A DNA stretch of 64,000 bases from Plutella xylostella (Eukaryota > Arthropoda > Insecta > Lepidoptera > Plutellidae). The DNA lies in the NCBI RefSeq assembly GCF_932276165.1, contig NC_063995.1, forward strand, positions 1,674,001-1,738,000. The letters run 5' to 3'. Each line of letters begins with the position of its first letter. Within the stretch, counting starts at the first letter, position 1. The translations under genes and the position numbers were made by a program. Below, piece after piece: positions 23,482 through 37,900 of the stretch. The notes under the pieces were generated by a model, which was given only the letters and a program-made list of their open reading frames with translations, made no database searches and was not told where the DNA came from.

Positions 23482-24710
23482 CGTGAGTATATTTTATATA
23501 AGTAATACAGTCTTGATTCGTGAGTGGCCATTGATTTCCCGAGATCGTATCGAAGCGATGCAATCAATTGAACGAGATTATTCAGACCTGGCCCTCTGGA
23601 CATCATAAAGTAAGTTAGACTAACAAAGCTAGACTGGTCTAAAGATATTTATTTGAGCTAGGTCTAGAATCTAAAGCTTAAATTGAGGAGACTGTGAATT
23701 TAATGACCAATGAAAGTAAGCAGTAACTTATTTTAGATGAGGTAGATAATGATGTGACCATAATTCCATACTGCAAAAGTGATGAAGTTATAGTGTAATG
23801 TACCCAAATCATTCTATTGTTCTAAGCGTATTTTTTTTTAATATCTAGCCTATACCTCTTTACTATAAACTCTCGGTCATCCTTTCTTCCCGCTAATGGA
23901 AGTGGGCGGAAACCACTCGATCCTCGAGAATCGAATCGAATTTAAATTGTTTTTAAAAGACATCACTATTGTAGTGTCTGATTGTTTCATTTTGGTGGGC
24001 AAACTGACCAAGGGGGTCACTCTACGTGATGAAATATGAGCCACATTGCACGAAAGCTCTCATTCGTTCGTTGTTCTTCAGTATAGAGTGGCCCTCCAGG
24101 GCCGTTCCGTCGATATGTCGATATTAAAAATAATGGTCGGTAATTCCGATCATTTTGGGAATCACGGGATTCGTGAGTAATATAAAATTGAAATTGTAAG
24201 CGTATAACTTAATAATATACATACGTACGCAAGGTTTAAAGGGCATCTTAAGTGTAAGTGCACATGGGTAATAGTTAATAGACCAAAAAACGACATCTAA
24301 ATTCCCTAAAAAGTAGGAAATAATTTAATTTTAAGAATAATTCTATGTGATAGTATACCTACATGAAAACCAATTTCTATTTTTTACTTATATTCCTTTT
24401 ACTTACTTATATTTCAGTACTTTTAACGATAGATAACTATGCATAATAGATACACCAAGCGGGCACTAATACCTATGATGTGAGCAGAATCTGGGCCGGT
24501 CGCCCACATGCATTAGCCACAGACCCACAGTTCAGCGCCCCTGACCACAGATTACTACATAAGTAGTTACTACCCTCGACCTGGGATGATGAACGGATAG
24601 TCTCTTTGAAAGACTAAGATTGTTTACTTTCTATGCCAAGTATAAAAATTAATCCTAACCTATTTACACTCAAAATATACTTATATAAGTATTGACTTTT
24701 TTTTTTATGC
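23482..24710. other. Non-coding stretch
   Basis: No gene or clear repeat is seen. The AT-rich sequence near 24640-24710 may be the 5' flank of the LINE fragment that follows. Confidence 0.35.
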
Positions 24711-24863
24711 AGGCGTCGTCGCGGAAGACCCAGACGGAGATGGCGGGACGACCTCGACAGGTTTTTGCCTCAATGGCCGAAGGAAGCACATGATCGTGAA
24801 CGGTGGTCAGTTCATAAAGAGGCCTTTGCCCACCAGTGGGACACCATACAGACTTATTTTTAG
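24711..24863 (+). pseudogene. C-terminal end of a non-LTR retrotransposon ORF2
   Basis: Fifty codons ending at TAG 24861-24863 encode RRRRGRPRRRWRDDLDRFLP, then WPKEAHDRERWSVHKEAFAH and QWDTIQTYF. The pattern GRP-RRRW-DDL ... A-DR-W ... EA-QQW is the hallmark C-terminus of insect LINE reverse transcriptases. The preceding T-rich stretch has no coding match, so this copy is 5'-truncated. Its untranslated tail probably continues to about 25000. It belongs to a different LINE lineage from the insertion at 23081. Confidence 0.8.
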
Positions 24864-25923
24864 ACTCCCAAAATCACGGATATCACTATTCAAATAAAAA
24901 AATATTACATTAAGTAAATATGTGGAATGTATAAATTGTATATGTATGTGTATAAGTATGTGTGTTAAAGGATAAATACAATAACCATTGAAAAAACCGT
25001 CAAAAACAACAGACATAATTAATCAAACATTTTAAAAGATAGTTTTAATGATCTCCATACGGGAAGACACACAGAACCACACCTTAAGTGAACTTGTACG
25101 AAAACTATCTTACACAGGCTCACAGGCTCCACTGAGAACCTTAACACTCTAAGTATAAGTGTCATAATACTTTGGCAAAGATGCATGCGCTTCAGTATAT
25201 TGGCCGAAGCTTCGTATAAGGACATAATGATAAACATTGAGCACTAAAGAGCGCTTATTGACGGTGTGTATTGTTTTAAAATACAATACAGTCTTGCACT
25301 TGAAATAAAACCTGCATTTGGTAAGGAAACACCTGATGTAGCCTTTAGACAGCAAGAATTCTTGGGTTATATTATGAGTAGTAGCATCGGATCACACGTA
25401 CATATATTTTCGGCTGCAAAGATCCGAACGGAATGTGATAATAAGTTCCAAATGTAATACTAATAATAATCCGCATCATTTAGTAAGTGTGTGTCATACG
25501 ATCCGAATTGAGTGAATTATCGATTTCAATTTCATACACATAAATTACCACGAGTCCCGACACATATAACTCGACACAAGTGAATCGCATAATTGACAAT
25601 GGCGCGATTGCCCCGAGAATGTTGAGCGTTCTTTTTTCAAAATTCATTTTTATCGCAATTAAGAGGGAGGGTCCACTTGAACCCGATCTGTATCCACCGA
25701 GGGGTTCAATGTATGCATCTGTTCTAAATTCAAAAGATACACATACATGCGCAAAACACGCTGTCAAAACCATAATAAATAAAAAAGGAGTGTGATGAGC
25801 GGGATGTCGTGGTTTGCAGACTTTTCTTTTAAGATGTACCTATGTAGAGGTTATTAAGAAGATAAATAAGTTATTCCAAATAACACGTGATTTTTTATAA
25901 GGTTCTAGGTTCTATGTACTCAC

Positions 25924-28900
25924 TTGCAGAAGAATTCTCCATGCGGCGTCGAGAGGCAGGTTCCACCATTTTTACATGGCGAGGGTGAGCAGGATACGAA
26001 ACCTGTAAAATGAAATAGTTTCGTTAATTACAGATATTTCAACGAAAAGCATAAAAAGGACTATTTAGGTGTAATATGTGAGCTGTTTACTGTGTCTAAT
26101 TTCACCGGATTTAACCGGTTAAGTATTCCATTTGTCTCCATCCAGTATAATGTTTGCTGAATCTGATGCAGAAACCGCGTGGCATGAACGTACGCTAGTG
26201 ACCCGGCTGGAGCGCCGTCTGACAGACCGCTCCGCCCACGACTGCGACGCCCATCGCCCATGCATCGGAACTCATGTATGTATGTATGTATAGTATGCAA
26301 TATGGTTCTCAAATCTGAATACTGAGTTTTAAAAAAGATGAACAACAAGAAGAACTAAAACAAAAAGGATCAGCCGAAAAACTGTCACCAAAATATACAA
26401 CAATATTTAAAAAATCAGACAGCCGACTAATTAGTTCAGAATGATTTAGCATTATTATTGGAGTAAACGTATTAAGTTGACATTTTGTCTTCGGTAGCTG
26501 CAAGATAAGAGATCAGCGATGGCGGCGGAACCTTAACTTTTAAAGCTGAAAGATAAACATCTGGAAACAAACAAGTATTTCTCACTTGTCAACCTGCTTC
26601 CTTTGCGAAATTACTAATTTCGATGCAGATTATAATGAGGTCGATGTGTGTTTTATACAGAATGTTCAGTTAGCTCTGGGTAAGACTTTTTATATAAGAC
26701 TAAAGGAAAAGTGGAAATTTTCCATTCAACTAAAATAAGATCTAAATTTACTCGCCTGCGTTTGTGTAGTAATGCAATGATGTAAAAGTATTGGCGTGCG
26801 TATGTGGTAAGATTAATTTACAACATGTACACGAATTAGGAATCAAACCTATATATTTGCAGGGCTCATTTAAGTAAGAACTACACTCTGAGGCAATGAA
26901 AAAGTACCATCTGCCACTGCCGTCCCATATATCACAGGAACTTTTTCATTGCTCGTGAGTGTAAAACATGAGTCAAGTATTTAAGACTAGACGAATGACG
27001 ATCGGAGATGTCTCGATTCAATCAATCCAGAGCGAGAACAGACCACCCAAAAACTCGATCGCAACACAACGGATACGTTGATTGATCAATTTGAATTTCG
27101 AGATCAGAATCGAGTGTTTTGTTATTTTTTATGCTAATGACGGCTAAAGTGTTTTAAATATTTATAAGCGACCAGTGATTTTTACTTTTCCCTTTGTAAT
27201 AAGGTTTATTGGCAATCAGTAATGGAAGAAGGAGGTTTAATCAAAGTCTTAAACTTTATTTAATGGTCACATTGGTATTGAAGTAAACCCTGGCAGTTTT
27301 TTTAAGTGAGCCGCCATCGAGCCAAGTGTTTGCACCGTTTTCTCATACAAGTATATGTAAATAACGCGATAAGAAAACCGTGAAATGTGCAGTACTTTTA
27401 CAGGTAAATAAGCTTATCTTCAATGTTTAAATTTGTCAAAATTTCAATTCTCACGGTCCACTCATCAATCAAGTGAAGTGCTTTATTTACATTGATAAGT
27501 AATAGAAAAAAAATGCTTTAATTTCGGCACTGCTTCCATTTACCTACCTACGTAACTGAATAAAATAAAAATTGCGATATGTAAAAGGGGCGAGGGAGCT
27601 TGGTTTGTTTTATTTAACATTAGGTAATTATTTCTTTGTAACAGTTTATAGGTACTTATAAGCTTTGGTAACCAAAATGTATTATAAATTATACTTAAGT
27701 ATTTGCTTTTCAGTTAAGGTAACTTTAGGCTTATTTAAACGGATCTGCAGCATCTCAATATTACTATTAATCAAGCATAGACAATTAAACCGAACAACTT
27801 CAACTGCGCCTGCGCATCTTCTGACCGGAAACTGATAGCAGTTATCTGTCAAACCGTGAGAACCAGAAAAATTTCAACGCGCACTGATAATCGAACCAGA
27901 AATATTTGAATTTAGAAGTCAAAAATACGAGGCCATTTCCGCGAAAACTCCGCGTGAGATTGTGTACTCGTAGTCCCATCTTCGTTTAGAGGATACACCT
28001 TATGTACTGGTAATAAGAAGCTTTAAACAACGAACTGTTGAAACGTGGTCATTTCTAGCTGGTATTAGCATATTGATAACTTTTGCAAGCTGATACATTT
28101 GAGTGGGCGATTGTTGACTCTGCATACAAGTCATGACATGACTTAACGTATTCTACCCTGAGATAGTTTAGATGTTATTTCGTTCACTTCACATCTGATG
28201 ATAGGTAAAAGGCAACCTCATAGGTAGGCCTTAGTTATTTGGTGGAAAAATGGACCAAACGCCTCTTATGCTAAATTTTAAAAATAAGTATTCTAACTTT
28301 TCCAAGGCAGTGATCATGAATTCCAATGATCAATTCAAATGATCAGTTAGGACAAAAGAGTCATGCTCGCGTGACAAGCGAGCGTCACAGCAATATCCAA
28401 ACACTATTTTTTCGTACAGAAAAATTATAATGACTGTCAATTAACAATTTCATGCTAAACTTCTTCTAGGTGTTGTAAACCTGTTAGTGATATTTAAATA
28501 TGAATAATTTCGTGAGTACGCGGGTAGGAAGAATTCATTTGAAAACCGATATGGACCATCAATAGATACAAATCAAATCAAATCAAATATTTTATTGCCA
28601 TCAAGTGTACATTGATCTTAAATAAAATAGTAAGTACTTACAACTTGATACCCATAGTGGGCACTGCAAATTTACTTAAAGCTAGTAGGAACCCTATCCA
28701 AAATTAGATAAGTACTATAATTTAAGGAATGTACAATTTTTGGTAAGTATATTTGGACAAAGAAAATGCTGGCCAGATCGCTGCCACTTGGACAAATAAT
28801 TAAACTCAGGTCATAATCGAAGTGACCGACAATTAACACGATAATAAGTAATAACAAACTTATCATAACAATTAAATGTTTATTTTTTCCCACGACTATG

Positions 28901-31900
28901 ACTGCCTGTACTATTATGATAACAATATTTTATTAGCTAAGTAGGTATACATAGATATTTTATTTTGTTGAAAGCATCATGAAATGGCAGCATTTCTGGA
29001 TTACGTAATAATCATAGATAGATTGGCCTGTAAAGCTACAAGAACTTTTTTTTGAATTTTTTTTGAATTATTTGTTTTTTTTCTATTAGGTATAGAATAC
29101 CTATAGCTAGCAAGTATTGTATAGGCCATAACTGGTTTTTCCCCGCTGATCATTAACGCTTTTCAATTAATAAAAATGTGTGTTTATATCAAATTCTGTG
29201 GTATTCACAAACCATACCCGGGCTGTAAACCAAAAGTGACATAACTAAAGGCTACGGATCTTTCATCTAGGACATCATTTTAATATTGTTAATTCGTTTT
29301 GGTTAGTTCATTAACTTGTTAAAAGCATATTCGTAATAGCTCGAATGGCTGTCTTAATAAATTTAATTTTATGATCGACATTCTCTCTGAAACGTTAAGG
29401 TATATATATCTATATCTGTGGGTAAAATCATTCAACAACGCAGACTCGTGTGTGTTTCTTTCGATGTCCCAGTGTTCTTGTGATACTGATAAAGAAAAGT
29501 ATAGGTATTAGTTACATCCCCGAATTATTTGATAATTTTTTTTTATTACGATAGATAGATCAATAAATAAGTATCTTACTCTCAAACTCGATATGATCGT
29601 ATGATACGATATCACAGTCAAATCACTAGTAGATGAAGCGGACGGATGTCACAATAGATGCGCGCGCGCATCCGCAATCATGGCGGCGACCAATCACAGC
29701 CCAGCGTCGCGCCCGGTGCGTGCGTGCGGAAATGTTGATATTTTTAGAAAATTTTGAATTTTTTCTTATTAGGTATAATCATTTTTTTTATTAATAATAA
29801 GTGGAAAACTAACTGAAGTTCAAGTACGCGGTTGTTAAGTCTCAAGCTTCTTAAAGTCCAACCAATATTTTTTCATCATCGGCAGAACTTGCACCTATTT
29901 AGCCATTATTTCAAGGAAAATTACTTTATGTCGATTGTCGTATTGAGAATTGGCATGCACCAAAAACCATCACTATTTCATACTACTTTGACCTCAACAA
30001 AGTCTCACACACTACACTATGTGTTACGTGACATAGTAGTTACATACAAACATTTCCTTCACATTAAGTTTCACACGAAATGATCAATTTATGGCCGTAT
30101 TTTTCTTCACTAAATATTATTATTACATGTGTAGTTATAGCAATCACTAATTCAACTCTATGGTTCACCTTTCACTTCCAAAAAACACTTGCACCAGTGT
30201 AGTTTTAATCTCTGCGGCATCTTTATATAACATTGCTACATTATTTTGGGACTTATCTAGATGTACAGTAATGCCTAGGTATCGTAAACAATTTACTAGA
30301 TTATGATTTGTATGTAAGTACCTAAGTGGGTTATTGTCACGAAATTCCGTATGTAGTGACAAACACATAACGCTCTTCTTACTTCGGGTAAAATATACTG
30401 TTGAAAAGAATGAATATCTTTTAGGACGATCTTTTCGAATACCACTGAACTCTGATCATTGCTTTGTTTACCGAAAACAATGGTGATGAAGCCGCCAACT
30501 AAATCTAAAAATAAAATGCTGAGCTACCTGTGCCGGCCCTAAATAAGTAATCTGCGGATTATAAAATATTTCGCGTCTCGAAGCGCTCTTCAAAACAGGA
30601 AAAATCGATCTTTGAACATTGATAGTACTATTATTACTTAAGTTCAACGGTTGGTAAAATATGGCATAAAGATAGGGGTCATGTGCACCCTCTGTGGCGG
30701 AGGGGAGCGGGGCGCGGGCGGGGGCGGCGCGGGCGCAACACACTGACACAACTTTTTACTTTTTGACGGCATTTATCTGCACGCGATTCTTTCATATACA
30801 TGTATGTACTTACAACCAGAGTAGCTATAACTTGGATTGAGTAATATGTAGGTACCTATTAATTTTTTGTGGTAGTTTTAATAATGAATGGTTAAATGTA
30901 AGTATAATCAAACTTTTACTTGCTGGCCAAACCACAAAATGCAATGACATAATTTATGGGGATCACAATTTAGTTTCTTATCAATTTTCGAAAGGGCATT
31001 CGAAAATAATGATTAAACTAAAATAGCTACAAGGAATAAGTAGAAAAACAGTCTTGCCCCGCGCTTGAACCTTCGAGAGCCCATTCGATCAGCAGCTACA
31101 AGCTCCCGGCCCATTACCTGCGCCTGCGCACAGTCTACACCGTTATATACAATAGAAAATACGGGAACAGTTACTTCACTGAACTTCTTACAGACACCGC
31201 CTAATGCAACAATAATGACTGAAAATTGTGTATCCTCTTGTAATGGAGCTACTCCTTCCACAGTTGATGACAGCGGACGTTGTTGCACCTTCGATATTGT
31301 CAGGTGATAGACTTTTGTACGTATAGCGGTATACAGTTAGAAATTAAAAACTTCACATGCTAACACACTTTGGTATTTGAACCGAATAGCATCCGCAATC
31401 TTGCATCCTATTCTAACTAACCAAATAACAACGTGAGTCATTGCAGAACTGGGTTAAGAAACGTTCAGATTGTTCTCATAACTAGGTGCGATCCATCAAG
31501 CTGATGCATGGCGGATACTTTGTTAACTTAATTAGAGAATGGTTCACGTGTGACAGAGTCTGGCGAGCTATTGTTGCAGAGACGTATGGCCAGGCGGCGA
31601 TGGCGGCATTCATGGATAGTCTGGCTGCAATGGCGGTGACGAAATTTGTCAACGGTTTACAATACCCTCTGGTTTATTGTCTGTTTTAGATTGTAAACCT
31701 ATGTAAGCAGGAGGACATATTTACAAGTATGTCATCAATGTAATAACAAGGGAGGATTTTTGTTCCATAAAATTGGCTAAGTATCTAGTGTAAGTGATGG
31801 AACAAAATGTAAACAGAGACCGAAAGCCAGTACAGGTCCTTAGGTATCGTCATAAATTTCCTTCCTGGAGCATTGGAAACCCATGAGAAAGTTCAGCAGT

Positions 31901-34900
31901 AAACAGCAGAGACTAAGGACCCAGGTCGTGTCTCCCTCATGCTGTATAAGGCTTTAGAGCATTCCTGTGGTGTGTATTAGTGAGACGATCGCGCCATTGT
32001 GTCCCTGATAATGACCGAGGAACAGTATGGTACCATTTAGATTACTACCAAATCTGGAAAGAAGATTCTGTGTCTGTGAATTCTACCGCATTGGTTTGTT
32101 ACCAAATGTACGGCAATTAAGGGACATGTGATGCACTTATTAGAAGAAAAAATTAGAAGGAATTTTAATTACGTACCGATTGTTTCAATCAGACGTGGAA
32201 GTCCAGTATCAAGTGGGTAATAACATGAAAGAACAATATATCAGTGACAACATACACGCTTATCGTCATCAAAAGACACTTTTTCAAGAGTTGCACCGAA
32301 AACCTGTTCAGCACATTTTAATTTAAATTGCATGGTGAAATTGCGAGCCGCCGCTTAACCTGAACCAATATATTGACCTTAAAAGGAGACTTGCACGACA
32401 AAGTTGGGTGCGTAAGGACTTTAAGTTCCATATTTACTCAACATGAATTCAAAAGTTCTGCAAAATATTCCGTCAAGTCAACCTGCAGTTTATCTTTTCT
32501 TTTGAATCTGAGATTATTATAAAAAAACAGTAGCTGGACATTTTGTTGATTAATAATTATTGCCAACCAATCCCAAAGCCATAATGATAACGAACAACAT
32601 CGAACGAGAGCATAATAGCACTAAATGGTGTCTCCGACGTTATTTAATTAAACCGAAAGCGAATTATAAATGCAGCCTTGCCAGGACTAGTTTATCTCAC
32701 GCTACTCCCTCATCACGATATCGTAACGATTAGCTCGTAAAGTCTATCCATTTTACATGTTAAATATGATAAATCCTATCCTAAGAATAATCGGTCCTTC
32801 AGAGCTGCGCATACTAAAAAGCAGCGCCGATTATATAAATCGCTCTAATCGACGTACACGCACCCGCATTAATCCTACTCTCCGCATCTAATAACAAACC
32901 AGTTTACGCTCAAAGCGACCGATATCACTTTGAAAAAACCACCTGTAATTACTAAAAAAACACGATTAAGAAGGCGCCAAGAAAGCTGTTAATTGTATCT
33001 TTGAAAATGGAACACGATTGTTTCAATTCAAGATGGCGTCACCAACGGGTCCTGCGAGCCGGATACTGCAAATGGATCTTTAACAAGTGTAAGTGATATT
33101 TTATAATCCGTGCGTTCAGCGGGTCTCGGAGCGCCATTTATCATGACTGTGTACTTATTGGTTGTGCGTGGGCCTGGCACGGCGACGTGCTATAAACGAG
33201 CGGTTCCTATAGGTATATCCACCTCCTTCCTCTAATGAACTGGGGACAGAGACGAAACGCAAACACGTAGGTCGCACCGAGGTACTTACTTTATATCAAT
33301 ATCAAGGAGGCGGATGTAGTAAAGGTAGGTATTATCAATGCATAATTATTATGATTAGCCACAGTCGAGTTTATGTGACTAATAATAATCAATGTAGTCT
33401 ACAGTAATATCAATTTAATATAAGTGCAGGAGTTACGTCATATTGCAAACAGAAATTATTTGTAGCACACTAGCTCCACACTAAGTATTTTATTCCAAAC
33501 AAACCAACCGAAACTCTAAAAAATTATTTCTTATCTAACAGAAAGGACCCATTGCATTTAGCTAACGCATCAGCCACACAGACTTTCATAACAACCAACT
33601 AGGTATCAGGAGTACTGAAGGCAGACCAATACATTACCGGTCTACTTCATTATGCGACACGGCCCGCGGAGATAACACGTCGATTTATACAGAACATAGT
33701 ATTTGTGACAAATAGTTATGGCCGCCAACGGACCTATAATGTACTCCGATACCATAGAGAAAGATAACTGGTAGAGCAGCGAGGGTATAAAACCTCTTTT
33801 ATTATGGACGCGCCGCGGGAGCTAGCCGTGTGGGTTTTTGTGGTTGTGAATCAGAAGGGAATGTTTGTGTTCTAAATGCCAGGTTTTTTTGCCCTTAGAT
33901 GTCCTATCTCGAGGTCTCAAGTCCGCTGTCCAAACGGGCAGACATTCAAGGTTCATTTATTTTCAAAATACTAAAGCCCTTGAAAAAAATAACTTGGAAC
34001 GTGAAGTAAAAGTCCTTCTCTAACTCATAAGTTCTGAGCGGGACAGAGATGGCGAGGCACGATTGTCGTCGATGTGTAACTTATGAGTTAGATCTCGCCG
34101 TGTTGTTAGTTAGTTATGGACCGGGTCTAACTGGTGCCTATCACTTTAATATTTCATTTAGTATCGACTGTGATTATCGGCTGGTACAACGCGGGTTTTC
34201 TGCAGTAAACTGCGGCCAATGGAAGTTACTTCGAGTGTCGCGTATTTTCATATTTTGTACGTATTGGAGATCTAAAATTTATATGTTTTTTGTAAATACG
34301 CAAGAATTTACGTATTTAAGTTGCCGGGACACCAGCTGAAAATCTTTTATTTCAGATAGAAAGTTGTTAAAAACTCAACACCGAGAAAAGATAGAGAGAA
34401 GAATCTATTCCATGATAACCATAATACTTAACATAGTTCAATTACCTAAAAGAAAAAATGCCGGGGCATTTCTACCACATGGGTGTCAAGCTCATTTTGA
34501 CTTGGGAAGCGACATCTGAATACAGAGTTCAGAGTTACCCGCGTTATTACTGTAATAGAACCTTAATGGCCATTAAATCGAAACATAAATCGATCTTTAG
34601 CAGAATCGAGCTATTAATCAGTCGAATTAAACCGCGGTACCGTTTGTGGCGTTAAGCAATGTCTGTCGGTCTGTCTGTGTCTTGTATTTGTTCTAATTTG
34701 TTGTATGCATATTATAATCTCACTTATGCAGGTATACTTATGAAGACCGTTGAACTTACAGTAAGTATATATTAATAGGTTATATATAGTACTTACATAT
34801 GATTTTTATTTATATACAAACTTAATGTTTGAATTTGAAAATTCAAGTATCCATTTAATAAGGCACCCGAGGTACTACAACTACTACTGCAACATTCGCA

Positions 34901-37900
34901 ATTAACACATTTCATAGTCATTTAAACTTAAAATATTTTTAAAACAGTAATTTTCAGTTGATTGCTGCAAATTGCGGCGGCCGGTAGCAACATCAAAGGC
35001 GCCGCGTCAAATTCTAGAATCGAAAAGTCGAGATGCAACATGCAACTGAAGAATATTCGATTCGATTTAATTCGATTCGATATAAAATCGGAAATCTGTA
35101 ATCTGATTAATTACCCCGCATTCTCTGTTATAGTGCAATCAGAGTTGAACAGAGTCGATCTACAGGCGGAGGTCTTAAAGCAGGCCTTGACGGGCGGTGC
35201 TTCCGTTTCGCGCAGTTAATACTTTATGAAGATATCAAATTAATAATAAAGGCCAGAAAAGAAAGGTGTTAGTGGATTCATTTGATAGTGACTGTAAAAT
35301 AACAACCTACACTACTGTGTCCTCAAAACAGACAGAACAAATAAATATCAGCACGTTTTTGTACAAAAATCTAATCTGTTGCAACCAGTAATTTGTCGTA
35401 CAGGTAGTGGTGCCATTAGACATAATCACTATCATACGCTATTATTAGCGACGCAAAATCAGTCCAGTTGTCCGCAACCTTCATAACTATAAAGGTTATT
35501 CAAACTACCACGTCCACTTAATTACGAGTACCTACGTATAAAATGTGACCGATGGGGACAACAATACAAAGTTACTGTCATTCTCAGTTCTAGAATTCTG
35601 TAACGCCCTCCTTCATTAAGCAATGAAATGTCGGTCAAACTGTAATTATGCGATTCAAGTGTATGGGAACACAGATATGGTAATTATTGTAGGTATGGAT
35701 CTAGTTTTAATGCGATATATCTACTTGTATCATATTATGATTAAATAGCTTGACTTTTAATGGTGACTAGGGCAGGGCAAGGTTAAAAGTCTGACATCAG
35801 GTCTCCCATAAAGTTATAACTGTGATTGGTTTGATTAAAATGTATAACTTAAAGAATACATAACTTATAATATAAGCTTTGAAAAATGAATTTTATCTGA
35901 ATTTAGAATGCAAGCCACAATCATAAATGAGCAAAATTATAATTACGGATTGACACAAAACATTTTCACACTATAAAGAATGCATATTTATATACAGACT
36001 AATGAAATGGCAGCGAGACCCGCTACCGGGTACTATGAAGACACATTGCGTCGTTAAAATAATAAATAGATCATAATGTTGTCTACATGAAAATCACAAC
36101 TCTGAATTATGAATGATAATGAATTATGTTTTTAGGCTAAAGATCTATGAGTATATCATCCATATATACAAGAATAATATTACAATTTTGTGCAGTTGGT
36201 AACTTGACCGCAAAGGAAACAATAAATAAAACCTAAATGTGTTATAAACATGTTAGTGTAAAAATACCCTAAATCAAGATGTATGATTTAGGCCATATTA
36301 TACGGCCCCATTTGTGTCATGTTCATCTGATAAAATGCAGTTTCCAGTCGAATCTGAAAACATACAAATTCTTACTAAAAACTTCCTTTCATTCAAAAAA
36401 ACTACTATGGTTTCATTTACCGGTAACGGACCAAACCATCTCTATCCGTAGCCCAACACATCCGATACAAAGCCCACACCTGAATCCTTAACGCAGGCTA
36501 TCATGTGTCTCTGTCCAACAATGAAGGTAAGAAAGAGACTGATATACGTATCGATGGGTTAATGAGTGAAGACACAAATGAAGATCGGGGGCCATTCGTT
36601 CCCACAGCACACCCTTCCGTGGTTTGTAAAAAAGCCTCAAGTGCGCAGCATCTGTTGATCGGCGCCGAGCGCGCATGTGTTAATGTGTACTGGGAAATGT
36701 GGCCCGTTTTGATGAGCTTTTAATGTTATTAATTGACTATTTAAATCGTTTTTAGCTTGTGTACCTACTGTTTAAATCAAATTAGCATGTATAGGATTAT
36801 GGGGAAATAAATCAATTAAATGTAGCTATGTGATATTTGTAGTAAAAGTAAATGAAGTTTTCCAAAATGAAGTTGCGTGCGTAAGTAACTGTAGGATCAA
36901 TGTCTTATAATTGCAAGTTAACGGGCTCCCGCGAGTAAAAACGTAATCGACCACAGTTTAAGACGTAATGCTTTTTTGATGGAGGAAGCATTATTTCAGT
37001 GTATTATTTACTGTAACCGACATACAAAATTGAATAACAAGTTTTGTTTATACTGAACTATCTTTTTGATTGTGTTCATAGATTAATTTATTATGATGAA
37101 AAGATCGTGTTGTTTTTAATATACACATATAGGACCATATTAAAATTCTAAATTCATTACCAAGACAAACATGACGTTGACGACCCACGCAGCGTCCATG
37201 CTGTGCACGGAGATTGAACATTTTGAACTTACTCGTAATAGCATATCATAGCTCCTTCTCTCTCATCTCAAAACCACTGTCACGCAGCGAGGCGACGCTA
37301 TAATGAGATGAGAACCCAAGTTAGTCGCCGTTAACTAAATTCTGTTTGGTTAATGTGGCCATCTTTAATTCTTTATGTCGGTTGTCTTAACTAGCTTAAG
37401 TAGTTATTGGGCCTCGGAATAATTTACTGCACATCAGAACTTTAAATTAGCTTTGTTTTATCTATATTCCAGTATAGGATTTTTATAAAGTATTTGTTAG
37501 AGTGGATTAACATTAGCACCTGTTTTTTATCTATGCACATTTCATAGCGTCTTTTATGTTCCATATCACGACAGATCAATGCCATTAGAGTTTACAAAAA
37601 AAACACAAAGGTTCAACAAACAAAGCTCAAATCCGACAGAAAAAAGAACAAAAAAAAACGAATGTGGAACACGTGGCCCGCTTGTGTTGCGTTAAGATTA
37701 ATTTTGTATAGCGTTAGTAACGTAACGATTAAACAATATAACACATGATAGTAGAAAACCGTTACTTTATTAGTATCAATAATTCAATAAGTACCTACTT
37801 CATAAATTATGTTATGTAACAAACTGTAACGGATTAATTCTCCAAGTATTTTTATCATGTCCGCGACATGCATGGCTGGAATCACATTAGATCAAAGATG

